This document shows, one piece after another, positions 8,274 to 16,842 of a stretch of DNA of 36,933 bases. The number at the start of each line of letters is the position of its first letter. Positions within the stretch are counted from its first letter, which is position 1. Origin of the DNA: Fluoribacter dumoffii NY 23 (GTDB lineage Bacteria > Pseudomonadota > Gammaproteobacteria > Legionellales > Legionellaceae); contig NZ_CM001373.1 in the NCBI RefSeq assembly GCF_000236165.1, positions 1,341,655 through 1,378,587 of the forward strand, written 5' to 3'. The notes under the pieces are model-generated. The model saw nothing but the letters and a program-made list of their open reading frames with translations, did no database searches and was not told the origin of the DNA. The position numbers and the translations under genes are program-made.

Positions 8274-9593
8274 ATGAATTTGGAGAATTATAAAAGCATG
8301 GCACATTACAATACGCGGTCCGATTCAGTAGTTACTTATGGGATACAATCGATTATGCCTTGGATGGTATGGGGTTTGGGTTGCTTATTTTATTTTTACG
8401 AATGTCTTTTACAAGTGTCCCCAAGTGTTATGAGTAATGAATTAATGAGGGATTTTTCAGTTACCAGCCAGACATTAGGTATTCTATCCGGCGTTTATTT
8501 TTATTCTTATGCGGCAATGCAATTACCTGGTGGTGTGCTAATGGACTATTTTGGCCCGCACCGATTGCTAACCCTTGCGACGGTTGTTTGTGCTGTAAGT
8601 ACGATTGCTTTTGGGATGACTGACAATTTCTTTATGGCCTGTGTTGCCCGCTTGATGATAGGGTTTGGTTCTGCATTTGCGGCAGTAGGTACAATGAAAC
8701 TCGCTGCAAACTGGTTCCCCGCGCAACGTTTTGCTTTACTGACGGGGCTTATGGTGACATTAGGGATGCTAGGTGCAATTGGAGGGGAAGCGCCTTTAGC
8801 ATTATTGATCGACAGCTTTGGTTGGCGCCACAGTATGCTTATAATGGGGTTTATTGGCCTCATTCTCTCTGTGTTGCTTATCGTCATCGCTAAAGATACC
8901 CCTCAAAATCATGAAAAAACACATCCGCAAGTTCTTGAAGAAGAACGTCTCATCCCCAGTTTTCTTGCCCTGGTGAAAAACAAACAGCTGTGGTTAGTAG
9001 CTTGTTATGGGGGTCTCATGTATATGGCTACCCCAGTTTTTTGTGGCCTTTGGGGGGTACCCTTTTTAATGAATAAAATGATGATAACCAAAACCACTGC
9101 GGCAAATTATATCTCCCTGGTGTTCATCGGGTGGGCGATTGCAAGTCCTTTATGGGGAATATTTTCAAACCGAATTGGTTTAAGAAAGCCGCCTATGTAC
9201 ATTGGATGCATTGGTGCACTCTTATGCTCTTTGTTATTCATTTTTGCTCCCATTACTACGGCAATATATATGGAAATTTTATTGTTTGCATTTGGGATTT
9301 TTTCCGCGGGATTTTTACCTGCGTTTACTGTGGCTAAAGAACTATGTAATAGAAAATATGTTGCTACAGGCTTAAGTTTCATGAACATGATGAACATGAT
9401 TGGCATTGCATTGGCGCAACCGCTCATCGGCTATATCCTTGACATAATGTGGAAAGGAGAGCTAAACGGGAATGTTCGGGTATATCCCCTGGAAGCATAC
9501 CACACCGGACTTGCCATTCTTCCATTAGGAATGCTTATTGCCTTAATTATTTTACCCAAAATTAAAGAAACTTATTGCCAAAGTGTACATTAA
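8274..9593 (+). CDS. Major facilitator superfamily transporter (12 TM)
   Basis: An inner-membrane secondary transporter of about 439 residues with roughly 12 hydrophobic segments. The MFS loop 2-3 signature appears as GGVLMDYFGPHR and TM4 as ARLMIGFGSAFAAVGTMKLA. The opening WMVWGLGCLFYFYECLLQVS resembles the MFS group expanded in Legionella and Francisella, which includes Pht-type nutrient transporters, but I cannot assign a substrate. Start choice is uncertain: GTG 8271 and ATG 8274 have no ribosome site, while ATG 8298 has GGAG 12 bases upstream. The gene is apparently monocistronic and is followed by a REP-like spacer before miaB. Confidence 0.88.
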   Translation: MNLENYKSMAHYNTRSDSVVTYGIQSIMPWMVWGLGCLFYFYECLLQVSPSVMSNELMRDFSVTSQTLGILSGVYFYSYAAMQLPGGVLMDYFGPHRLLTLATVVCAVSTIAFGMTDNFFMACVARLMIGFGSAFAAVGTMKLAANWFPAQRFALLTGLMVTLGMLGAIGGEAPLALLIDSFGWRHSMLIMGFIGLILSVLLIVIAKDTPQNHEKTHPQVLEEERLIPSFLALVKNKQLWLVACYGGLMYMATPVFCGLWGVPFLMNKMMITKTTAANYISLVFIGWAIASPLWGIFSNRIGLRKPPMYIGCIGALLCSLLFIFAPITTAIYMEILLFAFGIFSAGFLPAFTVAKELCNRKYVATGLSFMNMMNMIGIALAQPLIGYILDIMWKGELNGNVRVYPLEAYHTGLAILPLGMLIALIILPKIKETYCQSVH

Positions 9594-9638
9594 TGAAATA
9601 ATACGAAACTTCCTGGATACAGCGGCCTGAGTGCTTGT

Positions 9639-9710
9639 TTGTTAGTCTGGGTGTAACACAGCGGATCTTGAAACTTTCTTGTTTCGCTCCGCTCGCTGCA
9701 CACAGATGAC
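9639..9710. repeat. Possible degenerate REP-like element
   Basis: The spacer before miaB contains GTCTGGGTGTAACACAGC near 9644, which matches 14 of 18 bases of the arm of the clear inverted repeat at 33538-33614. CACACAGAT about 50 bases later is a weak partial complement. It looks like a decayed copy of the same intergenic element. Confidence 0.35.
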
Positions 9711-9748
9711 AATACATACCGGCTGCACATTTTTAAAGTAGATTTGAT

Positions 9749-11092
9749 ATGGCTAAGAAACTATACATCAAAACCAACGGCTGCCAGATGAATGAATACG
9801 ATTCAACTAAAATGGCAGAAGTTTTGCTGCAATCCCATGGTCTGGTTAAAACCGACAATGTGGAAGAAGCAGATGTAATATTGCTCAACACATGTTCTAT
9901 TCGTGAAAAAGCTCAGGAGAAGGTTTTTTCCCAACTAGGACAATGGCGGGAATATAAAGCGAAAAACCCTCATGTTGTAATTGGTGTGGGCGGGTGCGTT
10001 GCAAGCCAGGAAGGCGAGGATATCATTAAACGGGCTCCTTTTGTGGATATCGTTTTTGGTCCACAAACATTGCACCGGCTTCCAACATTACTGAATGAAA
10101 GAATTGCAAAGAAAAAACCGGTTGTTGATATCAGTTTCCCTGAAATTGAAAAGTTTGATCATTTACCGACACCAAGAGCAGAGGGTCCAACTGCATTTGT
10201 CTCGATTATGGAAGGTTGCAGTAAATATTGCAGTTTCTGCGTTGTCCCCTATACCCGTGGAACGGAAATTAGCCGTCCTTTTGATGACGTCCTTGCCGAA
10301 TGTTATCAATTAGCAACACAAGGAGTAAGGGAAATCAATTTATTAGGGCAAAATGTGAATGATTACCGTGGCGTTATGGAGAATGGTGATATCGCTGACC
10401 TGGCCCTTCTGATTCATTATCTTGCTGCAATAGAGGGTATAGGCAGAATTCGTTTTACAACGTCACATCCTTTGGCTTTCTCAGATAATTTAATTAATGC
10501 TTACGCAGAAGTACCTGAATTGGCGAACCATCTTCACTTGCCAGTGCAAAGTGGTTCTGATCGCATTTTAGGTTTAATGAAAAGGGGTTATACCGCACTG
10601 GAATTCAAATCAAAAATCAGAAAATTGCGCAAAGTGCGTCCAGACATCCGTTTATCCACAGATATTATTGTAGGTTTCCCCGGGGAAACAGATAAAGATT
10701 TTCAGGATACAATGGACTTGGTTCATGAAATAGGATTTGATACCTCCTTTAGTTTTATCTACAGTCCAAGACCTGGTACCCCAGCAGCCAACTTGCTAGA
10801 TGACACCCCTCTAGAAGTGAAAAAACAAAGGCTGCAGATATTACAAAACAGACTTGTGCTGCAAGCTTCCCGTTACAGCCAATCTATGGTTGGAAGTACG
10901 CAAAAAATTCTGGTTACGGGCCATTCTAAAAAAGATTCCCAACAGCTTTCTGGTCGTACTGAATGCAACCGGGTAGTAAATTTTGATGGTCCAGCTCATT
11001 TAATAGGCCAATTTGTCGATGTTCAGATTAATGATGCATTGCCTAATTCATTACGAGGGCGTCTCATTGAAGTTGAGACCGCAACAATTTAA
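9749..11092 (+). CDS. miaB: tRNA-2-methylthio-N6-isopentenyladenosine-37 methylthiotransferase
   Basis: MiaB is a radical-SAM enzyme that adds a methylthio group to i6A37 in tRNAs reading UNN codons. The 447-residue product has the UPF0004 domain with three cluster cysteines (Cys12 in [11 protein letters not shown], Cys49 in [11 protein letters not shown], Cys83 in VGGCVA), then the radical-SAM CxxxCxxC motif ([10 protein letters not shown], Cys157, 161, 164), and a C-terminal TRAM domain (about 380-445, ending [10 protein letters not shown]). Length and spacing are normal. No strong ribosome site is seen before the ATG at 9749. Its stop TAA overlaps the ATG of rluD by one base, so translation of the two is probably coupled. 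Confidence 0.97.
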   Translation: MAKKLYIKTNGCQMNEYDSTKMAEVLLQSHGLVKTDNVEEADVILLNTCSIREKAQEKVFSQLGQWREYKAKNPHVVIGVGGCVASQEGEDIIKRAPFVDIVFGPQTLHRLPTLLNERIAKKKPVVDISFPEIEKFDHLPTPRAEGPTAFVSIMEGCSKYCSFCVVPYTRGTEISRPFDDVLAECYQLATQGVREINLLGQNVNDYRGVMENGDIADLALLIHYLAAIEGIGRIRFTTSHPLAFSDNLINAYAEVPELANHLHLPVQSGSDRILGLMKRGYTALEFKSKIRKLRKVRPDIRLSTDIIVGFPGETDKDFQDTMDLVHEIGFDTSFSFIYSPRPGTPAANLLDDTPLEVKKQRLQILQNRLVLQASRYSQSMVGSTQKILVTGHSKKDSQQLSGRTECNRVVNFDGPAHLIGQFVDVQINDALPNSLRGRLIEVETATI

Positions 11093-12063
11093 TGATAGAG
11101 CATATTCATAAAACAATAACTGTTCCACGCGAGTATCACAATCAACGTATTGATAGTGTGCTCGCGCATTTACTCCCTGATTATTCGCGTTCACAAATCA
11201 GCAATTGGATTAAAAGTGGTACAATTACACTGAATCAAAAATCCTGTAAACCTAAAGATAAAACTCTGGATGGAGATCTGATTGAAATTAATGTCGATTT
11301 CCCTTGTATAGAGAGGGACAAGGATTTTCATCAGTGTTTACCAGAAGAAATCCCTTTAACTATTGCTTATGAAGATGAGGATGTTTTAGTTCTCAATAAA
11401 CCCGCCAATATGGTCGTTCATCCTGGCGCGGGAAATAAAGAACATACCTTGGTCAATGCCTTATTACATCATGAACCTTCCTTACAGCATCTACCCAGGG
11501 CAGGCATTATTCATCGATTGGATAAAGATACTACTGGTCTGTTAGTGGTAGCAAAAACTTTAACTGCACATACTTCTTTGATCCGTCAAATGCAGGCACG
11601 GGAAATTCAACGCCATTATATTACTCTGGTACAAGGACATATCATTTCAGGGGGTACGATTGATACAGGATTTGGAAGGCATCCTCGAAATCGCTTGAAA
11701 ATGGCCGTACAAGAACAGGGCCGGCAAGCAATAACCCATTATTCAGTAAAAAAACAGTTCCAAGATTTTACTCTACTGGATATCAATCTTATGACTGGAC
11801 GGACGCACCAAATCAGAGTCCATTTAGCTTACATTAATCATCCAGTTGTGGGCGACCCCCTTTATGGAGGGCGTATGCGCTTTCCTGCCCATGCAACAGA
11901 ACAATTACGTGCCCTACTCCAAAACTTTAAAAGGCAAGCACTGCATGCCCGCACGCTCGGATTTCATCATCCCAGAACTGGAGATGAGTTGAGATTTATC
12001 GCACCGATACCGGATGATTTCCAACTTCTTCTTAACACATTGGATGAGCATTATGAAGAATAA
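11092..12063 (+). CDS. rluD: 23S rRNA pseudouridine synthase (RluD type)
   Basis: RluD makes pseudouridines in helix 69 of 23S rRNA (positions 1911, 1915 and 1917 in E. coli), at the intersubunit bridge. The 323-residue product has an N-terminal S4 RNA-binding domain (about residues 18-64, YHNQRIDSVLAHLLPDYSRS) and the RluA-family catalytic motif GIIHRLDKDTTGLLVVAK, with catalytic Asp144, followed by MTGRTHQIRVHLAYINHPVVGD cut short here as GRTHQIRVHLA and HPVVGDPLYGG. Length is typical of RluD (326 in E. coli) and longer than RluA. Starts at the TAATG junction with miaB and overlaps the next gene by about 11 bases. In many gamma-proteobacteria rluD is followed by the same partner, pgeF (yfiH). 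Confidence 0.94.
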   Translation: MIEHIHKTITVPREYHNQRIDSVLAHLLPDYSRSQISNWIKSGTITLNQKSCKPKDKTLDGDLIEINVDFPCIERDKDFHQCLPEEIPLTIAYEDEDVLVLNKPANMVVHPGAGNKEHTLVNALLHHEPSLQHLPRAGIIHRLDKDTTGLLVVAKTLTAHTSLIRQMQAREIQRHYITLVQGHIISGGTIDTGFGRHPRNRLKMAVQEQGRQAITHYSVKKQFQDFTLLDINLMTGRTHQIRVHLAYINHPVVGDPLYGGRMRFPAHATEQLRALLQNFKRQALHARTLGFHHPRTGDELRFIAPIPDDFQLLLNTLDEHYEE

Positions 12064-12790
12064 CCTAGCAAATTGGCCCGCACCAAAAAATATCACCGCC
12101 TTGAGTACAACTCGTCTATTTGGGTATAGCCAAGCTCCATATGACAGCAATAACATGGGCTTGCATGTAGGCGATAATGAACACCATGTGCTGCAAAACA
12201 GGCAACAACTTAGGGAATTATTGAATTTGCCCGGGGAGCCACAATGGTTAACTCAGACACATAGTACTCATTGTGTTATTGTAGAAGAAGATCCCGATAG
12301 AAATGCGGATGCCGCTATATCCCGCTCCAAAAATCACCCTTTGGTAATTCTTACTGCGGATTGTCTGCCCATTATGCTCTGTAATGTGCAAGGCACCGAA
12401 GTCGCAGCAGTCCATGCAGGATGGAAAGGGTTAGCGCATGGGATTATCGAAAATACACTTGAGAAAATGGAAAGTTCACCAACTGACGTATTGGCCTGGA
12501 TAGGACCATCCATTTGTCAAAATTGTTATGAAGTGGGTGAAGAGGTATATCAAACATTTACCCATACTTATCCTTTAAGTAAACAAGGATTCAAACCGGT
12601 TAATGGGAAATGGTTGGCTAATTTACCTTTAATCGCTGAAATTATTTTGGCTGCAAAAGGCATAAAAGGAGTATATCAGTCTGGTTTATGTACTTTTGAG
12701 TTAAAAAATGAGTTGTATTCCTATCGAAGAACGGCACAAACAGGTAGAATAGCTACCTTAATCTGGTTTAATGATCAACCTCAGGACTAA
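12053..12790 (+). CDS. pgeF: Purine nucleoside phosphorylase / laccase-domain protein (YfiH family)
   Basis: YfiH/PgeF proteins are zinc-binding enzymes with purine nucleoside phosphorylase and adenosine deaminase activity; in E. coli the protein has also been linked to editing of peptidoglycan precursors. The putative metal ligands are visible: His70 (TQTHSTH), Cys104 (TADCLP) and His121 (AAVHAGWKG). The C-terminal SYRRTAQTGRIATLIW matches the family ending. I place the start at ATG 12053 (245 residues) because MKNNLANWPAPKNITALSTT aligns with the usual N-terminus; ATG 12014 and 12044 are in frame but would add residues outside the family. The start lies inside the end of rluD, with GGATGAG just upstream. 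The stop is four bases before the htrA start. Confidence 0.92.
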   Translation: MKNNLANWPAPKNITALSTTRLFGYSQAPYDSNNMGLHVGDNEHHVLQNRQQLRELLNLPGEPQWLTQTHSTHCVIVEEDPDRNADAAISRSKNHPLVILTADCLPIMLCNVQGTEVAAVHAGWKGLAHGIIENTLEKMESSPTDVLAWIGPSICQNCYEVGEEVYQTFTHTYPLSKQGFKPVNGKWLANLPLIAEIILAAKGIKGVYQSGLCTFELKNELYSYRRTAQTGRIATLIWFNDQPQD

Positions 12791-12794
12791 TAAT

Positions 12795-14186
12795 ATGATA
12801 AAATATATCAAATTCATTATAAGTACCCTGCTTCTTGTAACCGCCTCTTACACTTACGCGGCTAATGAAGCAACAACAACCCCCATACCCAGCCTGGCTC
12901 CAGCTTTAAAGAACATTATGCCTGCGATTGTAAATGTTGCAGTACAAGGCTATTTGCCAGCTAACGCGACTTCTCCCGGTTCTGCTGGAAACGAGGATGA
13001 GGCCCAAAACAACAAACAACCTCATCACACCGCCCCGGAAAAAGGACGTAAATTTGAAAGCATCGGTTCTGGTGTTATTTTGGATGCGAAAAATGGAATT
13101 ATCATTACTAATGATCACGTAATCCGCAATGCAAATCTTGTCACTATTACTTTGCAAGATGGCCGTCGTTTAAAAGCAAAACTGATCGGCAGTGATAGTG
13201 AAACTGATTTGGCCATATTAAAAATTAACGCCACTAACCTGAAATCACTCCCTATAGGTGATTCAGATCAATTGCAAGTCGGTGACTTTGTTGTGGCTAT
13301 TGGTAATCCTTTTGGTTTAAACAGTTTTGGTAACAGCCAGTCTGCAACTTTTGGTATTGTGAGTGCGTTAAAGCGCAGTGATTTAAATATCGAAGGGGTA
13401 GAAAACTTTATCCAAACGGATGCAGCAATAAACCCAGGAAATTCTGGTGGGGCATTGGTCAATACCAAAGGCGAATTGATCGGAATAAATACTGCGATTC
13501 TTTCTCCTTATGGGGGTAACGTGGGAATAGGTTTTGCTATACCTATCAATATGGCCAAAGATGTTGCCCAACAAATCATCAAATTCGGTTCAATTCATCG
13601 CGGATTGATGGGTATATTTGTTCAACATTTAACTCCTGAACTTGCTCAATCTCTAGGTTATCCAGAAGACCTCCAGGGAGCGTTAGTATCACAAGTTAAT
13701 CCAAACTCTCCTGCTGAACGAGCTGGTTTAAAATCAGGGGATATTATTACCCAAATTAACAATACAAAAATCACGCAAGCAACTCAGGTCAAAACAACCA
13801 TCAGCCTTTTACGAGTAGGATCTAATGTTAAACTGGTTGTTCAGCGTGATGGTAAAACAATCACTCTCGATGCAGTAGTAACCGACATTAAATCTCATGA
13901 ACAAAAGCTTCAATCCGAGAACCCCTTCCTTTATGGACTGGCTTTAAGGAACTTTGAGCAAGAAACTCCACCGCATGGAAATGTCGTCGGTATCCAGGTT
14001 GTAGGCGCCTCAGAAACAAGTGCGGGATGGCGTGCAGGTTTAAGACCAGGAGATATTATTATCTCTGCGAATAAAACTCCTGTTAAAGACGTTAAATCAT
14101 TACAACAAGTTGCTCAGCAGAAGAAAAAAGAACTACTGGTTCAAGTGCTACGAGGACCAGGCGCTATGTATTTATTAATCATTTAA
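12795..14186 (+). CDS. htrA: Periplasmic serine protease / chaperone of the HtrA (DegP/DegQ) family
   Basis: Degrades or refolds damaged envelope proteins in the periplasm. From ATG 12795 (AGGA eight bases upstream) the product is 463 residues with a signal peptide ending near residue 23 (TLLLVTASYTYA-ANEA). The chymotrypsin-like domain shows the triad His108 (TNDHVI), Asp138 (ETDLAILKI) and Ser217 (NPGNSGGALVN). Two PDZ domains follow (about 270-355 with SPAERAGLKSGDIITQINN, and 385-460 with AGWRAGLRPGDIIISANKTP). A low-complexity linker rich in Asn, Pro and His (about 55-83) takes the place of the LA-loop region. Length is closer to DegQ than to DegP. It is the last gene of the miaB-rluD-pgeF-htrA run and is followed by a GC-rich hairpin. 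Confidence 0.94.
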   Translation: MIKYIKFIISTLLLVTASYTYAANEATTTPIPSLAPALKNIMPAIVNVAVQGYLPANATSPGSAGNEDEAQNNKQPHHTAPEKGRKFESIGSGVILDAKNGIIITNDHVIRNANLVTITLQDGRRLKAKLIGSDSETDLAILKINATNLKSLPIGDSDQLQVGDFVVAIGNPFGLNSFGNSQSATFGIVSALKRSDLNIEGVENFIQTDAAINPGNSGGALVNTKGELIGINTAILSPYGGNVGIGFAIPINMAKDVAQQIIKFGSIHRGLMGIFVQHLTPELAQSLGYPEDLQGALVSQVNPNSPAERAGLKSGDIITQINNTKITQATQVKTTISLLRVGSNVKLVVQRDGKTITLDAVVTDIKSHEQKLQSENPFLYGLALRNFEQETPPHGNVVGIQVVGASETSAGWRAGLRPGDIIISANKTPVKDVKSLQQVAQQKKKELLVQVLRGPGAMYLLII

Positions 14187-14198
14187 AATTCAAATCCT

Positions 14199-14227
14199 AA
14201 CCTGGGCGGCCAGCGGCCCCCCAGGTT
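14199..14227 (+). terminator. GC-rich hairpin after htrA
   Basis: AACCTGGG at 14199-14206 pairs with CCCAGGTT at 14220-14227 around a 13-base GC-rich loop, 12 bases after the htrA stop. The downstream sequence is C-rich, not a T-tract, so termination is likely but not certain. Confidence 0.5.
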
Positions 14228-14330
14228 CTCCCCTATCTCAAAGTACTGACTCAATATAATTTCCTTAATTTCAAACTCATTATAATTAGCTATCATTAAT
14301 CTACAGCCCTCAACTTCCCAGGTTATTAAG

Positions 14331-15308
14331 ATGCGCAATGATACGAAAACCGAGTTGGAAAAAATTATTTGCTTTATGTATATAAACGCTGATTTTTTTG
14401 CTGCACCTTTCTTAAATAATAAAATGTTTTCCTCCTGGGCTCGTACCTATCCTGGTATGAAAGAATTTTCAAATCAATTACATGAAGCCCTAGGAACCAG
14501 CAATCCGGTTGCTATCAATGAAGTAGACTGGTTGAAAGCTTTTCGTATAGCCATAGTTGGGTCTTCGATACTAAAAACGGGGGAATTTAGCAAAATGAAT
14601 TGTTTATTGACCGGTAATTCAGAACCTTTATTTAATATCCTGAAGTCTAATCCCAATTTGGCCTCAGTTATAAAAAACCACATGAATTGTGATTTTTTTG
14701 AGAACTGGTATGCCACTCAATCCTCATCAATCAAACATAAAAGAGAAAAGCTTCTGACAAAATTAGAATGGTTAATCAAATCCATAGATTTTGAATTCGA
14801 AAACTACCAAACACAAAAACTAAAAGCACTTATCTCTATGGGTTTACCAAGAGGGGTTACTCTTGGTTATGAATATGAAGGCTTTGCTGTCAGTAATAAT
14901 AAGGATGGCACTCCCAAACCCTCAAAAATCATAATAGAAAACAAGGGGTCCCATGATGTATCGGAATTGCAATTACTTGTAGATAAATTCAATTTTGCAC
15001 AGAGTGCAAGAGATTCATTAAATAATCCATCCTTAAACGCATTTAGCAGGCTTAACCAGTTTTCTCAAAAGGTGAACGATAAAACTTTTGTTGACACATT
15101 CACCGCAGATAACGATTCAGAGGGTAAGCGATTATTAAAGATTATTGGTTATGCCTTAACAACAATATTTCTGGGACTAGGATTTTATCTCTCCTATAAA
15201 AATAAAGGCACATGGAAATTTTGGAAATCAGCTGAACACGAATTATTGGAGTCTGCAAAAGAAAAAACTGAGGCATTTACACCACTTATGATTCAGAAAT
15301 CTGACTAA
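14331..15308 (+). CDS. Unrecognised protein with C-terminal membrane anchor; candidate Dot/Icm effector
   Basis: I do not recognise this 325-residue protein. There is no signal peptide; the first ~265 residues are soluble-looking and mostly helical, with frequent Lys, Asn and Phe. A single strong hydrophobic segment is at about 269-289 (LKIIGYALTTIFLGLGFYLS), followed by the basic stretch KNKGTWKFWKS. The last 25 residues are Glu-rich (AEHELLESAKEKTEAFTPLM) and resemble the E-block that helps direct many Legionella proteins to the Dot/Icm type IV system. The ATG at 14331 has only a weak AGG nine bases upstream, and TATAAT is at 14281-14286. It stands alone upstream of tRNA-Met. Effector status is an inference from architecture; a tail-anchored inner-membrane protein is the plain alternative. 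Confidence 0.8.
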   Translation: MRNDTKTELEKIICFMYINADFFAAPFLNNKMFSSWARTYPGMKEFSNQLHEALGTSNPVAINEVDWLKAFRIAIVGSSILKTGEFSKMNCLLTGNSEPLFNILKSNPNLASVIKNHMNCDFFENWYATQSSSIKHKREKLLTKLEWLIKSIDFEFENYQTQKLKALISMGLPRGVTLGYEYEGFAVSNNKDGTPKPSKIIIENKGSHDVSELQLLVDKFNFAQSARDSLNNPSLNAFSRLNQFSQKVNDKTFVDTFTADNDSEGKRLLKIIGYALTTIFLGLGFYLSYKNKGTWKFWKSAEHELLESAKEKTEAFTPLMIQKSD

Positions 15309-15374
15309 AAGGAGCTGGTGCAGCTTGAAAAATCCCTAAAACATAAAATCCCTGAAAAAAAAAGACTAACAGGC

Positions 15375-15403
15375 TTGACATCTTCTCATTAAAACGACAA
15401 AAT
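15375..15403 (+). promoter_or_regulatory. Probable promoter of tRNA-Met
   Basis: TTGACA at 15375-15380 is a perfect -35, followed after 17 bases by CAAAAT (15398-15403, 4 of 6 matches to TATAAT). Transcription would begin within a few bases of the tRNA 5' end at 15416. Confidence 0.6.
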
Positions 15404-15415
15404 CACGCAACTTGT

Positions 15416-15492
15416 GGCTATGTAGCTCAGCCGGTTAGAGCGCGGCACTCATAATGCTGAGGTCGGTGGTTCGAGTCCACCCATAGCCACCA
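15416..15492 (+). tRNA. tRNA-Met (CAT), elongator type
   Basis: A complete 77-base tRNA with encoded CCA. The acceptor stem GGCTATG pairs with CATAGCC, the D-arm is GCTC/GAGC, the anticodon arm CGGCA-CTCATAA-TGCTG gives anticodon CAT, the T-arm is GGTGG-TTCGAGT-CCACC, and the discriminator is A. The opening GGCTA-G-TAGCTCAG and loop CTCATAA match E. coli elongator tRNA-Met. An Ile2 (lysidine) tRNA also has CAT but differs in the acceptor stem. It is not the initiator, because the first pair is G-C. Confidence 0.95.
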
Positions 15493-15598
15493 TCTGTACA
15501 CCTCAAAACCAGATACAAACTTCAGCGCCTAAAGTGCAAGTTTAATCGTTATTCCTTTGAAACCCTCTGATTCTAGAACTAAAGTAACCGTGGCTAAA

Positions 15599-16135
15599 AT
15601 GAATCAACTTAACACCCTAGTCTTTAAGCCATTAAGCGAACAGGATTTTATTTTATTGTATCGTTGGTTCAAGGAACCATTTATAAATCAATGGTATGCA
15701 GGAAGAAAACATTGGTCACTTGAGGACATTAGGAATAAATATTATCCAAGAGTTTCAGGTAAAGACAAAGTACCAAGCTTTATTGTGTATAAGGATAATT
15801 TGCCTATCGGTTTTATTCAATACTATGAGTTAAAGGATCATTTTCCAGAAGGCATACTAAATAGCAACAACTCCTTATTTTGCAATTATCAATCCCATGA
15901 ATTAGCAGGCATTGATCTCTTTATTGCTTCCAGAGGCAACCGGGGTATAGGATTGGGAAAACAAATACTGGATGCATTTATAAGAAAACTCCCACCTGAC
16001 ATTCGTGGCATTCTCGTGGATCCTGCAATAAACAATTATCAAGCCATTCGCTGCTATGAAAAAGCCGGATTTCGACCTACAGTTTATAGCGAAGATAAAA
16101 GATACTTACTTTTACTCAAAGACCTTACAAAATGA
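15599..16135 (+). CDS. AAC(6')-like GNAT aminoglycoside acetyltransferase
   Basis: A 178-residue GNAT N-acetyltransferase resembling the AAC(6')-I/II family, which uses acetyl-CoA to modify the 6'-amino group of aminoglycosides. Visible features are an N-terminal FKPLSEQDFILLYRWFKEP and the substrate-side strand IGFIQYYEL, then AGIDLFIASRGNRGIGLGKQ, which combines the AAC(6') AGIDLFI strand with the GNAT acetyl-CoA loop R-G-x-G-L-G, and VDPAINNYQAIRCYEKAGF, the conserved late motif. I start at ATG 15599; GTG 15590 is possible and no good ribosome site is seen. It overlaps the next GNAT gene by four bases (ATGA). Chromosomal AAC(6') homologues in environmental bacteria often have other natural substrates, so resistance is not implied. 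Confidence 0.8.
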   Translation: MNQLNTLVFKPLSEQDFILLYRWFKEPFINQWYAGRKHWSLEDIRNKYYPRVSGKDKVPSFIVYKDNLPIGFIQYYELKDHFPEGILNSNNSLFCNYQSHELAGIDLFIASRGNRGIGLGKQILDAFIRKLPPDIRGILVDPAINNYQAIRCYEKAGFRPTVYSEDKRYLLLLKDLTK

Positions 16136-16623
16136 CTAAACACCCATTTTATATTAGAACTTTTAAACCAGGCGAGGAAGCGGAAATCTATCAGCTGTTT
16201 TATGATACCGTCCACTTTGTGAATTGTAGAGATTACACCAAGAGGCAACTTGATGTATGGGCGCCTAAAAATCCTGATTTAAGGGAATGGAGAAAATCTC
16301 TTACTAAAAACTATAGCTTTGTGGCTGTTGATTCAGTGACCGGGAAAATTATTGGATTTGCAGACCTGGAAGAAAATGGCTACCTTAACCGAGGATATGT
16401 CCATAAAGATTTTCAAAATCAGGGAATTGGTAACGCTTTATTAGAATGTCGCGAACATAAAGCCCTAGATTTAGGAATTACAGAACTTTTTTCAGACGTC
16501 AGCATCACTGCTAAGCCTTTTTTTGAGCGCCATGGGTATATTTCAGTAGCCATGCAAACTAAACAATTGCGCGGAACCCAATTAACAAACTATCGTATGA
16601 TCAAAAAATTGCTCCCAATCTGA
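16132..16623 (+). CDS. GNAT family N-acetyltransferase
   Basis: A 163-residue acetyltransferase of the GNAT fold. The acetyl-CoA-binding segment is HKDFQNQGIGNALLECREH (Q-x-x-G-I-G type, near residues 93-111), preceded by the strand IIGFADLEENGYLN and followed by FSDVSITAKPFFERHGYISV, a common late motif in this group. It resembles the YafP/ElaA-like general GNAT proteins; the substrate is unknown. Its ATG overlaps the stop of the AAC(6')-like gene (ATGA), so the two are translationally coupled and form a two-gene unit downstream of tRNA-Met. Confidence 0.88.
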   Translation: MTKHPFYIRTFKPGEEAEIYQLFYDTVHFVNCRDYTKRQLDVWAPKNPDLREWRKSLTKNYSFVAVDSVTGKIIGFADLEENGYLNRGYVHKDFQNQGIGNALLECREHKALDLGITELFSDVSITAKPFFERHGYISVAMQTKQLRGTQLTNYRMIKKLLPI

Positions 16624-16842
16624 AATACAAACATCCTCGATGCAAAACATATTCTCTTTACACAAGAATAAAAAATAATTTTTTTAAAATGAATTTAATT
16701 TCCTTTTTCACTCAATTAAATACCCTCACTTTTAGATATTTTTAAATTCTGTATTTGCTATGTTGGATAGAAGTCACTTACACTAACACCACCGGCAGCA
16801 ACAATTGGTCCATCCCAATAAACTAAATAGGTGAAAAAACAG

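Noticed and set aside
15416..15600. Genomic-island attachment site at tRNA-Met
   Set aside because: No integrase gene and no second copy of the tRNA 3' end found in the window.
16624..16842. Purine riboswitch before the purine permease
   Set aside because: I could not find the conserved loop and junction bases of a purine aptamer.
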